Shown in pieces: positions 37,455-46,914 of a DNA stretch of 64,000 nucleotides (the stretch's first letter is position 1; every line of letters starts with the position of its first letter). Position numbers and translations under genes: made by a program. The stretch comes from Botryosphaeria dothidea (taxonomy: Eukaryota; Ascomycota; Dothideomycetes; Botryosphaeriales; Botryosphaeriaceae): the NCBI GenBank assembly GCA_011503125.2, contig WWBZ02000012.1:124001-188000 (forward strand). Reading direction: 5' to 3'. The notes beneath the pieces are model-generated. The model saw nothing but the letters and a program-made list of their open reading frames with translations. It made no database searches and was not told where the DNA came from.

Positions 37455-37653
37455 TATTACGATAGCAGCGGTATAGAGATAGCTTATAAAAAGATATTTT
37501 TTCTTCTACCTACCGTAACTATACTAGAAGATATACGTGTGGGTTACGTACTATACTAGTCCTGTCTAGGAAGGCCTAGCAGCCCTTAACTAGTCTACTT
37601 ATCTAGTATTACCGGATAACTAAACTACGGCTAGTACGGCTATTTTCTTAATA
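37455..37653 (-). repeat. Copia-B 5' LTR (right), RIP-mutated
   Basis: 199 bp, collinear with the left LTR. Differences seen are CpA to TpA or TpG to TpA. Confidence 0.9.
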
Positions 37654-37658
37654 CTTAA

Positions 37659-39491
37659 GTAATTATCGACGATCTTAAGAAAATAGTAGTAGCTAGTCTA
37701 AGATTCTAGTAGCGGGCCGTAAACGTCGATTAAAATAAGTAATAGACTTACGGCTTTTCTATTACTTACGTAGTATTCTTTCTTATTTTTTATTTTAGTA
37801 AGAATATATACTTTATATACGTAGTCTTTCTCCGCTATAGTAGAAATCGGCTCTACGAGAGTCGTTATCTTATATAGCTCTACTAGCTTTTACTTACTAA
37901 GATATCTAAATCTTTTATACTATAGTCTAAATAGCTTAATCTTTTAGTTAGTTATTATTATCTCTAGAGTAGAATCTTATTTTTATCTAGTAGTTTAAAT
38001 TTTATAGACTATTAGTAACTCGTTCTATAGATTTATCTTACTATAGGCTAGGACTAGTATAGCTAGTTAAATCTATTATTACGCTATCTTAAGAGCCGAT
38101 AGCGTAAAATATTTACTTATTAGTTTAATCTTATCTATAAGATAAACTCCTCTATTCTCTTAAGCGATAAGAATATTTTTACCGTACTAATCTCTAAGAA
38201 AGAGGAAATAATTATTAAAAGAACTCTTTAGTCCGTTCTTATATACCTATCGGCTAGAGAGAAGATTTATATCTAGTTTTAGAACGTAAAGAATAGAGGA
38301 TAAAAAAATCGAATTATCGTATCTATTTACTAATATAACTAAGCTAACGTAGTCGGTATATAATACTCTTCTACTAACTTTAATCGTACGCCTTATAATA
38401 TAAGTTAGAGATCTACTAAAAAGTTAGCGTTAGTTAGTTATATATATAGATATAGCGGAATCTATAATCTAGATATCTTTAGAAAGCTTACTAGTAATAG
38501 ATTTTAATAGTATAGTAATCTCCTTAACGTTCTCTTCTTTACTACTAATTTCTTAGCTTTTAGTAGCTTTATTATCGTAGATAGGCTTATTCTCGACGGC
38601 TTAGAAGGCCTTTAGTTAGTTAATTTAATCTTATAGAGTCTTTAGCTATATAGTAAGATAAGATAGCTAGCTTCTCTACGCTACGCGCTTCTTCTATATA
38701 AGACTACGTACTTCTAAAAAATATTTATAGTCGCGAATATAATAGTTTTAGTTATAGAGATAGTATTCGCTTTATCTATCTCTCGTTAGGCTATAGCGGC
38801 GAGATCCGGCGAAGGTTCTATCTTAGTTCTACTACCTTACTATAAGCGTAGTAGAAATTCTATTTTAACGTAATTTCTTCTTCTATAGTAGTATAATACT
38901 ATTCTCGACCGAGATATTCTTCTAGACGTTAAAACTTATTTAAATCGACTAGTACGAGTCCGGAAATACTTATAATAGACGCTAGAAGTATATCTTCTCT
39001 AAAGTAATATTCTTTATATTCTTATTAAAGATAGCGAGCTTCTTTTCTAGCGTTTAAAGCTAGGTCTAGACGGTCTTAATAGTAGTTTTAGACTCTATTT
39101 AGTAATTAACGTAGTTTAGTAGATATTACCTACCGATATCTTAGAGCTTCTCTAAGTACTTATTCTTTAGAGATTTCTATACGAGCTTAGCTAAGTTAAG
39201 ATCTTATACTCTCTTAGTATCGTCTTCGTTAATATAAATTTTTATTTAATACTAGACCCTCGAGTCGTTCTTAGTACTTCTAAATTCTATACTAAACTAA
39301 CTATCTAGTATAGAAGAATTAGTAGAGTTAGTAATAGTATAGTATAGATCTTTACCTTCTAGCTATATCTTTATTAACGGGAACTAGACGTTCTTATTTT
39401 ATCTTAAAAGAATTAGAACGGACTAATACTTCGTAAAAGAGTTAAAAGAGTCTATATTAAGAGAAAGTAAGAAAATAAGAATATAATTATA
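37659..39491 (-). pseudogene. Copia-D segment (integrase to gag start)
   Basis: Collinear with Copia-B 35,180-37,016, more mutated. It is cut at TTATA by the Gypsy-A element and resumes at 45,260. No intact frames. Confidence 0.82.
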
Positions 39492-39882
39492 TATTATAAA
39501 CGTGGCTTATGTAGACCCCTTACTTATTTACCTTCGTTAATTTAAAATCTAGATCTAGACTTACCTGCTTACAAATCAGGAAGCTAGTATTTTAGTTCGT
39601 TCTTTATGTATATAAAGCTCGCCCCTCTACTTTGTAGTTAGTTCTTTAGTCTAGCAATAAGTATTCCTCGCGTACAACTTAGTACGCCTTAAATTAGACC
39701 TTGCTTACCTCCCTCGTCCCTCGTCCCTCGCCCCTCGTCCCTCGCCTCTCGTCTCTCGCACCTCGTACCCTCGCCCTTTGAACTACACCCTTATACTTCG
39801 GCATTGTTTTACCCCTACTACCTTTACCGGCTTCGTTACCTCGTCTCTCCGCCCCCCCCCCCTCCAAGGTCCGTTTATTACA
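39492..39882 (+). repeat. Gypsy-A 5' LTR
   Basis: 391 bp. TATA box TATATAAAGC near 39,608; CCTCGTC-type tandem units at about 39,710-39,770; a run of nine or more C at 39,852-39,862; ends GTTTATTACA. Confidence 0.92.
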
Positions 39883-39946
39883 TTTTGCTAGACTCTCTCT
39901 AGTAGGCCTAAAGCTCTCGCCGAAGCCCTAGACTGTAATCCCCAAA

Positions 39947-41191
39947 ATGGTTAATAGAACTATACCTCCTGATCCTTAGAATACGCTCTTCTAAGTCCTT
40001 AATCAAGTCCCTACTCCTGTCAACGCTCGTCCTACCTTCCCTAAAGATATCCCGGTTTCTCTACGCGTTACCCTTAGCTAGGCATACGCTAGAGGAAGAT
40101 AATCTTGCCTAAGATCCGATATCGATTCACTAGCTATCCCTAAGAATGCTACGAACGCCTAAGTTGCTTATATCTTTCACTACTACGGTTTTGGCCAAGA
40201 TAAAGCCTTCGCCCGACTCTAACCACTAGCCCCGAACCTCCCTACTAACACGCCAGCTACTACGTCCACGGTATCTTCTTTAGAAACCCTACGTCCCCGC
40301 ATTCCTAAGGTATCGGATCTAGAACTCTTTAAAGGAGAACGCACTCGATTCTAGAACTTCGCTACGCAACTTCAACTTAAATTTGCCTCGGACCCATCTA
40401 CTTTTACAACGGATATAGCTAAGATTACCTACGCTGGGTTATATCTTCGCGATGCGGCTTATACTTAGTTTGCTCCTTACGTCTCTGCTTCGAACGGTTC
40501 CGTAGACTTCGACAATTATAAGGTCTTCTACCAAGCTCTTAAGGCCGCATTTAATGATTCTAATGCTTACGCAACGGCTAAACGATTCCTCCTCGCGCTT
40601 AAATAAGACAAGTCCTACTCGGCTTACTACTTACGGTTTCTCTCGCTTATTACGACTCTTAGTTGGAAGGAAAACGTAGTAAAGATTTACTACTTCCGCC
40701 TTGGCCTTAAGGAGAACCTTAAGAATCTTCTTGTTGGACGTTCTATACCACTAGAATTCGAAAAGTTCGCTAAAACCTATATTGCGTTGGATAACTAACT
40801 CTATGCTCGAATAATTGAGAAAAAGACACCCGTAACTCGTACCCCTACCTCGACTCCTCTCTCTACACTAGCTACCCCTCGATCCTCGTCTCCCGCGCCA
40901 ACCTCGATCCCCCAAAGTAAACCTATGGAACTAGATGCCTCTGCTCGAAAAGCGTACCGAAGAGCCAATAATCTCTGCGCTTACTATAGTGATCCGAACT
41001 ACTAGGTACGTAAGTGCCCTAAGGCAAAGGGTCCAAAGGGTTCAAAGGGTCTAAACCTTAATTCGACTACAACTGCACCCTCTCCGCCCACCTCGCTACT
41101 AGTAACAAGTCCACTCGTCTCTAAAACCTCGACTCCTATAACTCCTCCTACGGCTTTAGTCCTCTACGTGTTAAAAAACGTAGAAGGCTAG
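39947..41191 (+). pseudogene. Gypsy-A gag, several RIP stops
   Basis: Frame of 414 codons starting MVNRTIPPDP, then a stop. A capsid region follows: LELFKGERTRF, AKITYAGLYLRDAA, KAAFNDSNAYATAKRFLLALK, YYLRFLSLITTL and LGLKENLKNLLVGRSIPLEF. A C-terminal zinc knuckle at 40,976-41,017 keeps its outer Cys residues, but the second Cys and the His both read Tyr (CxxY...Y...C), as RIP of TGY and CAY gives. The frame closes with TAG at 41,189-41,191, three codons after a slippery heptamer. Other stops are TAA/TAG at former Gln/Trp codons. Gag forms the particle; this copy cannot be translated whole. Confidence 0.82.
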
Positions 41192-41213
41192 GTAGTACCC
41201 GGCACCTGCCTAG
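41173..41213 (+). promoter_or_regulatory. Predicted programmed -1 frameshift signal at gag/pol border
   Basis: Heptamer AAAAAAC at 41,173-41,179 sits in the exact slip phase of the gag frame (TTA AAA AAC). After 8 spacer bases a hairpin follows: CTAGGTAG (41,188-41,195) pairs with CTGCCTAG (41,206-41,213), with one G-U pair and a 10-base loop. The gag stop lies within the 5' arm. A -1 slip leads into the pol frame, open for more than 100 codons. Geometry matches known -1 signals. Confidence 0.72.
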
Positions 41214-44200
41214 CCCCCCGCTACTTTCTACTTCAAATCAATTCTCTATTCTTGCTTCTTTATCTTCGAACCTCGGAATACTCTTATTTTTACCCCCCGA
41301 ACCTCGTACCTCGAAACCACGCGCTATTAATCTCGGAAAACGCCCACTCCTTATTCTTAAGTTAGTAGTTAATAATACAATCGAAACCTCGTCTATACTA
41401 GACTCTAGTGCTTCGTCCTTATTTATAGATAATGCTTTTATTAAGGAACACTCGCTCCCTACTCGTCAAAAAACACAACCTAAATTCCTCGAGCTGGCTA
41501 ATAGATCTATAGCTGGGTGGATTACTTATGAAGCCGACCTTTAACTCGATATTGATTAATACCAAGAACTCCTTATCTTTTAGGTAACTAAGCTTAGTTA
41601 ATATTCTATTATTCTTAGAAAACCTTAGCTAGAAAGACACGATCCACAGATTCTCTAGTTAAGGAATACTATTACCTTCGCTTCTCCTTTCTACTAAGTA
41701 AATTACTTACCTACTCGACAACCTACGATTACGCCTCCTAATCCGCCTTCGATCTCTTGCGCTACGGTATCCTACGCCGCCCTTACCCGCTATGTCTAAC
41801 GAGATAAGACTAGGATCTATGCCGTATTAATTAAGGAAATCCAAGAACACCTTAAAAGCCTTAAAAAAACGGAACAACAAACCCCGGAACAAGAACTCGA
41901 AACCCTCCGCTCACGAATCCCGGCTCGATTTTACCACCTTCTTCCTTTCTTTACTAAGAAAGAGGCCGATAAGCTTCCCCCACATCGATATATTAATTAT
42001 AAAATTTCGCTAGAAGAGGGCAAGAAACCCCCATTCGGTCCTCTCTACTTAATGTCCGATTTAGAGCTTAAGGCTCTACGCGAATATCTTGATAAGAACC
42101 TTAAGAAAGGTTTTATTCGGCCCTCATCCTTATCCTCTGCGTCCCCTATTCTCTTTATTAAGAAACTAGGTAGCGGCCTTCGTTTTTGTGTGGATTATCG
42201 CGAACTAAACGGTATTACGAAAAAGAACCGTTATCCACTCCCCTTAATTAACGAGACTCTCCGTTAACTTCAAGGCTCTCGTATTTTTACTCGACTCGAC
42301 CTTCGCGGTGCTTATAACCTTATCCGGATTAAGGAAGGCTCCGAATATTTAACCGCCTTTAGGACTCGCTATGGCCTATACGAGTACCTTATTATGCCCT
42401 TTAGCCTTACGAATACGCCTGCTACCTGCCAATAATTCGTTAACGATATACTACGTGAATATCTCGACCGCTAGTACGTCGTCTACTTAGATAATATCCT
42501 TATCTACTCGGAAACAGAAGAGGAGTACTACGAATACGTCTAATTAGTTCTCGAAAAACTTCGTGAAGTAGGCCTGTACGTAAAAGGCGAAAAATGCGAC
42601 TTCTATACGACTTCGACCACGTTCCTTAGCTTCGTTATCTCCCTAGACGGTATCTCTATAGACCCGGCTAAGGTAGCCGCCGTAAGAGACTAGGAGGCTC
42701 CTCGCTTAGTTAAAGATCTCCAATCGTTCCTTAGCTTTACAAACTTTTACCGAAGATTTATTAAAGGATACTCTCGAAAAGCTAGAGCTCTCTTTAGGCT
42801 CCTAGCTAAGAATATTCGTTTTACTTAGGAAAAAGAATAGGATAAGGCATTTACTTATCTTAAGGAAGCCTTCTACTCTTACCCAATTCTCCGACACTTC
42901 GACCCCTAACTCGAAACTATTCTTAAAACCGACTTATCCGACTTTATTATCTCCGTAATTTTATCCTAATAGGTAACCTACGATAATAGTAGAAGAATCC
43001 TACATCCTATCGCCTACTACTCTCGGAAAATAACCTCCGTAGAGTAGAACTACGGTATCGGGGATAAGGAACTTTTAGCTATCGTGGAAGCCCTAAAGAA
43101 ATACCGTTCCCTCGTTATTAACCTCTCCTCGCTACTCCTCGTTCTTATAGATTACTCGAATTTAACTAGCTTTGCCTCTAAGCAAATCTTAAACCGTCGG
43201 CAAGCACGCTAGGCAATTAAACTCTTAGAACTCGACTTTAAGATCGTCTACCGCCTAGGAACTAAGAATTAACGCGCGGATACGTTAATAAGACGGTTAG
43301 GAGACCTCCCTGCTCGAGAAGGGCGCCTGCCTCCTACTACGATCCTTACCTCTAAAAAATTCGAAATTTCGACCCTTATTTCTACTCGCCATTTGATCGC
43401 TAGGCTAGAACCGTCTCTAGCTAGTAAAATTCGCTTAGCACTCGATGAGGATACTCTTAGACAAGAGATCCTTACCGCACTCGATACCTACGCACTTCGA
43501 CATCCTAAGGTAGATTTAGGCGCATGTTCTAAGAATAACGATAGTCTCTTACTAGTTAATAGACTTATCTATATTCCTAAAGATCTAAGCCTCCGCTAAA
43601 GGATTATTAGCTCTCGACACTCGTACCCGGCTGCTGGACACCTAGGCTAAGTAGCAATATTTAAACTCGTTACTCGTGATTTCTAGTGGCTAGGTCTACG
43701 CCAGACAGTAGCTCGTTTTATACGAAACTATAAGACCTGCCAAAGAATTAAACCCGCTCGACATACCCCCTATAGATATTTGAAACCCCTTAAAGTGCCA
43801 CAACGCCGCTGGCAATCCGTTTCTCTCGATTTAATTACGGGACTTCCAACGTCTAACTCGTTCGATGCTATATTAGTAGTCGTAGATCGACTAACTAAAA
43901 TAGCTTACTTTATTCCTTGCTAAACAACCCTCGATTCGATAGAGCTTGCTAAGCTTTATCGAGACTACGTTTTTCGACTACATGGCTTACCCGACGACTT
44001 CGTATCTAACCGCGGCTCGATTTTTACCTCTAAATTTACTAGAGCTCTTAGTAGATCTCTATCTATTAAGACCAACTTTAGTACGGCTTTCCACCCGCAA
44101 ACCGACGGCTAGACAGAGCGCATTAACGCTATTCTCGAGCAATACCTTCGTGCCTACGTTTCGTACTAATAAGACGATTGGAACGACTTTCTCTCCCTTG

Positions 44201-44850
44201 CTAAATTCGCTTATAATAATATAATCTCGACTACGACTAAGGTTACCCCCTTCTTTGCAAACTACGGCTTCTACCCTCGTTATAAGATTCTACGGAAAGA
44301 CCCGATCTTAGCCCCACTCGAACCCCTACGTCTCTTCTAAGAGAACCTCGAAAACCTCGAAAACTACCTTCGCCAAGAAATTCGATTCGCACAAGATGCC
44401 TACGCAGAACAAGCTAATAAAGACGGCATATCTCGACAATAAGACCTTCGGATAAACTCGACTTTAAACGCCTTGGCCCCTTTCCTATACTAGGAAAGAT
44501 CTCGACTCATGCCTATCGCCTAGAACTACCAAGGACGATGAAAGTCCACCCCGTATTCCACGTCTCTTTACTCGAACCCGCGGCCTCTAACCCCTTGCCT
44601 AATTAAGTCCAACCTCCGCCCCCGCCCGTTATCGTTGACGGCGAAGAAGAGTACCGGGTAGAAGAGATTCTAGACGTTAAAGCAACCCGGAGACAACCGA
44701 AATACCTCGTAAAATAGACTGGTTACTCGATACCAACCTGGGAACCTTACGACCTTGTTAAAGACCTTGAGGCCCTTAATACGTTCTATAAACGTTACCC
44801 TTTAAAACCTCGACCCTTAGGCTAAAGGCTCGTAGGAACTTACCTCTAGG
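41174..44850 (+). pseudogene. Gypsy-A pol (protease, RT, RNase H, integrase, chromodomain)
   Basis: Frame 1 to about 44,440. Protease near 41,396-41,440 reads LDSSASSLFID (DSGA expected). RT runs about 42,050-42,650: [42 protein letters not shown] and catalytic YLDN (42,484-42,495, from YLDD). RNase H about 42,890-43,290 (PIAYYSRKITSVE, NYGIGDKELLAIVEALKKYR). Integrase about 43,600-44,440 includes GHLG, a YKTCQRIK piece of the zinc domain, LDLITGLPTSNSFDAILVVV, DRLTKIAYFIP and TAFHPQTDG. The C-terminus ([25 protein letters not shown]) and chromodomain (about 44,635-44,800; EEYRVEEILDV, YLVK, TGY, TWEPYDL) lie in frame 3, so the frame breaks near 44,440. The inverted fragment at 759-1010 has the same spacing there. 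Confidence 0.88.
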
Positions 44851-44863
44851 GAGGAGAGCCTAC

Positions 44864-45254
44864 TATTATAAACGTAGCTTATATAGACCCCTTACTTATT
44901 TACCTTCGTTAATTTAAAATCTAGATCTAGACTTACCTACTTATAAATTAGGAAGCTAGTATTTTAGTTCGTTCTTTATATATATAAAGCTCGCCCCTCT
45001 GCTTTATAGTTAGTTCTTTAGTCTAGTAATAAGTATTCCTCGCGTACAACTTAGTACGCCTTAAATTAGACCTTGCTTGCCTCCCTCGTCCCTCGTCCCT
45101 CGCCCCTCGTCCCTCGCCTCTCGTCTCTCGCACCTCGTACTCTCGCCCTTTAAACTACACCCTTATACTTCGGCATTGTTTTACCCCTACTATCTTTACC
45201 GGCTTCGTTACCTCGTCTCTCCGCCCCCCCCCCCTCTAAGGTCCGTTTATTATA
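44864..45254 (+). repeat. Gypsy-A 3' LTR
   Basis: 391 bp, the same length as the 5' LTR and differing at scattered RIP-type sites. Preceded by the polypurine tract. Confidence 0.92.
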
Positions 45255-45699
45255 TTATAGTAGAAAGAAAAAACTACGGTTAATCGTATCTAATATATTA
45301 CGTATAAAAGATTATATTAAATAGTAGTTATTTAAAGTACGAAGAAGAGTTATTTAAAAGAGACTACGTAGTCGAACGATACGTAGTAGAGCGATTATTA
45401 GTAGTAAGACGTCTACTTCTAGTAGAATAATAATAGGCGTCGAGTACTAATTCTTTTAGCGTAAATCTAGGCTTAAGAATATAGCTTTCTTAAGTACGCG
45501 AACTAATCGCGATACGTAGTCTAGTCGCGCTACTAATTTTCTTAACTAATAAGAACCGTATTTAGCTACCGGTACTAGATTATATATAGACCCGACTATA
45601 AAGATAATACGTCTTTTCGTAGACGTTTAAGAAATTCTATATCTAGTAGAAATACTTAAAAAGCTTTTCTATCGAGTATATAAATCCGAGCTTATAATC

Positions 45700-45899
45700 T
45701 ATTATAATAGTAGTAGTATAGAGATAGCTTATAGAAAGATATTTTTTTTTTCTATCTACCGTAACTATACTAGAAGATATACGTATAAATTACGTACTAT
45801 ACTAGTTCTATCTAGAAAGGCCTAGTAGCCTTTAACTAGTCTACTTATCTAGTATTACTAGATAACTAAACTACGGCTAGTATAGCTATTTTCTTAATA
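45700..45899 (-). repeat. Copia-D right LTR (5' LTR in element sense)
   Basis: 200 bp, collinear with the Copia-B LTR, heavily RIP-mutated (TATTATAATAGTAGTAG start, TTCTTAATA end). 45,260-45,699 before it is Copia-D leader/gag sequence. Confidence 0.87.
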
Positions 45900-45993
45900 G
45901 TTTACGAAATTTAATAAAGTACTTTATAAAAGACTTATTAGTTTAGCGTAGTTTATATAGCTTATATTAAGCCTTTTCTTATATATAAAGATT
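45900..45993. other. Short unassigned AT-rich flank
   Basis: Lies between the Copia-D right LTR and LINE-3. It does not continue the Gypsy-A fragment found left of Copia-D. With 46,631-46,651 and 53,308-53,654 it forms the old host sequence of LINE-3 and the W solo LTR. No gene seen. Confidence 0.5.
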
Positions 45994-46618
45994 CGAACTA
46001 TCTAAGCTATAGAGCATACTCGCTACCCTACTACGTATAGAGTATATTAGACTAAAAAACTTTCTCTTAAGGCGTAAGGTACTAGGGCATTCTAGTCCTA
46101 CCTATCTATACGGCTAGTATAGATAAACCCTAAAGTATATCCTCCTCTTCTACTCCTACTTTTAATAGAATAAAATATAGATACTCTAAAGAGTAGGAAC
46201 TACGGACTACTACTCTCTCCTCTTAATAAAGAAGGGGATTAAAGTAGTAATAGACTAGTTCTTACGTCTAGGGCTACTTAAGTAATTTAGCCTAGTAAGA
46301 GAACTAATATAGAAAGATAACTAGAAAGAGGAACTAGGAGGATAACTAGGACTACTAGAACTACTAGGACCCGGATAACTACGAGGATAAGAACTAAAGA
46401 GATAGGTCTAGTAGGTAAATATAGGGCTACTATAGTAGCCGCTACTAGTAAGAAGGAAAAATAAGAACTAGTATAGAATAGTATACCTAGAGAGAGAGGA
46501 GGGGTTTTTACTAGGCGAAAAGATTTTCCTTCTCGTATAAAATAACTATAGATAGCTAGCCCCGTATAGACCCGTAAGGGAGCTATATCGGGAAGAAATA
46601 AATTTATCTATCTATCTA
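45994..46618 (+). mobile_element. LINE-3: 5'-truncated LINE copy
   Basis: Matches LINE-1 from about position 5892 (ORF2 C-terminal zinc finger region) to the 3' TATC tail. Perfect 12-bp duplication TATATAAAGATT at 45,982-45,993 and 46,619-46,630. RIP-mutated. 5' truncation is typical of target-primed reverse transcription. Confidence 0.92.
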
Positions 46619-46679
46619 TATATAAAGATTACTAAATAATAGGCGTAGCTATATTATAGTTTAAACTCTAAGAGTATTT

Positions 46680-46911
46680 TATAAGGTAGTAAAGCCGAAA
46701 TAATAGTATTACTTTTAACTAAAAATTTATATATAAGAAGAAAGAAAAGAGAGTCTAGAAAGAGAGAGCGAAGGATAAATATACCTAGTCGCTTAGCGCT
46801 AGGCCCGTGCCCTAGTATCTAACCGAGTTATTCTTAGTAAAGCTAGGGCCTCTAGTTACTATTAAGTATCTATCTAGTTATCTAGAGTAGTAGCGCTTAA
46901 GAAGTCTAATA
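46680..46911 (-). repeat. Gypsy-Z 3' LTR (left)
   Basis: 232 bp, equal in length to the right LTR and to the solo copy at 21,563. Confidence 0.9.
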
Positions 46912-46914
46912 CTA

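Larger units (their letters stand above)
32141..37653 (-). mobile_element. Copia-B: Ty1/Copia element inserted in its own relative Copia-D
   Basis: 199-bp LTRs at 32,141-32,339 and 37,455-37,653; perfect 5-bp duplication CTTAA (32,136-32,140, 37,654-37,658); the empty site is visible within the element at about 35,175 (TTTCTTAAGTAATTATCG). Minus-strand order: gag, protease, integrase, RT, RNase H, the Copia order. RIP is uneven: the left part, including the 3' LTR and RNase H, is nearly clean, while the right LTR is clearly mutated. Confidence 0.93.
39492..45254 (+). mobile_element. Gypsy-A: full-length Ty3/Gypsy chromovirus, moderately RIP-mutated
   Basis: 391-bp LTRs (39,492-39,882 and 44,864-45,254) with a perfect 5-bp duplication TTATA (39,487-39,491, 45,255-45,259) in Copia-D; the empty site is in Copia-B near 37,010. 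Gag occupies frame 2 and pol frame 1, with a strong -1 frameshift signal between them. A purine tract (TAGGGAGGAGAG) precedes the 3' LTR. No conventional TGG-type primer site was found after the 5' LTR. The integrase C-terminus and chromodomain are in a third frame (see pol). Confidence 0.93.
1011..45899 (-). mobile_element. Copia-D: outer Ty1/Copia element, split into five pieces by later insertions
   Basis: The pieces are 1011-1369, 6536-6639, 29,559-32,140, 37,659-39,491 and 45,260-45,899, all collinear with Copia-B at 32,141-37,653. Removing insertions and one copy of each target duplication gives about 5,518 bp, against 5,513 bp for Copia-B. The four breaks are explained by LINE-1, SINE S2, Copia-B and Gypsy-A, each flanked by a matching target duplication. 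The element is heavily RIP-mutated. Its RNase H end lies near 1214-1369 and 6536-6639, reverse transcriptase around 30,300-30,850, and gag near 38,640-39,480. The outer flanks (AAGAT left, GTTTA right) do not match, so at least one end has been rearranged. Confidence 0.85.
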
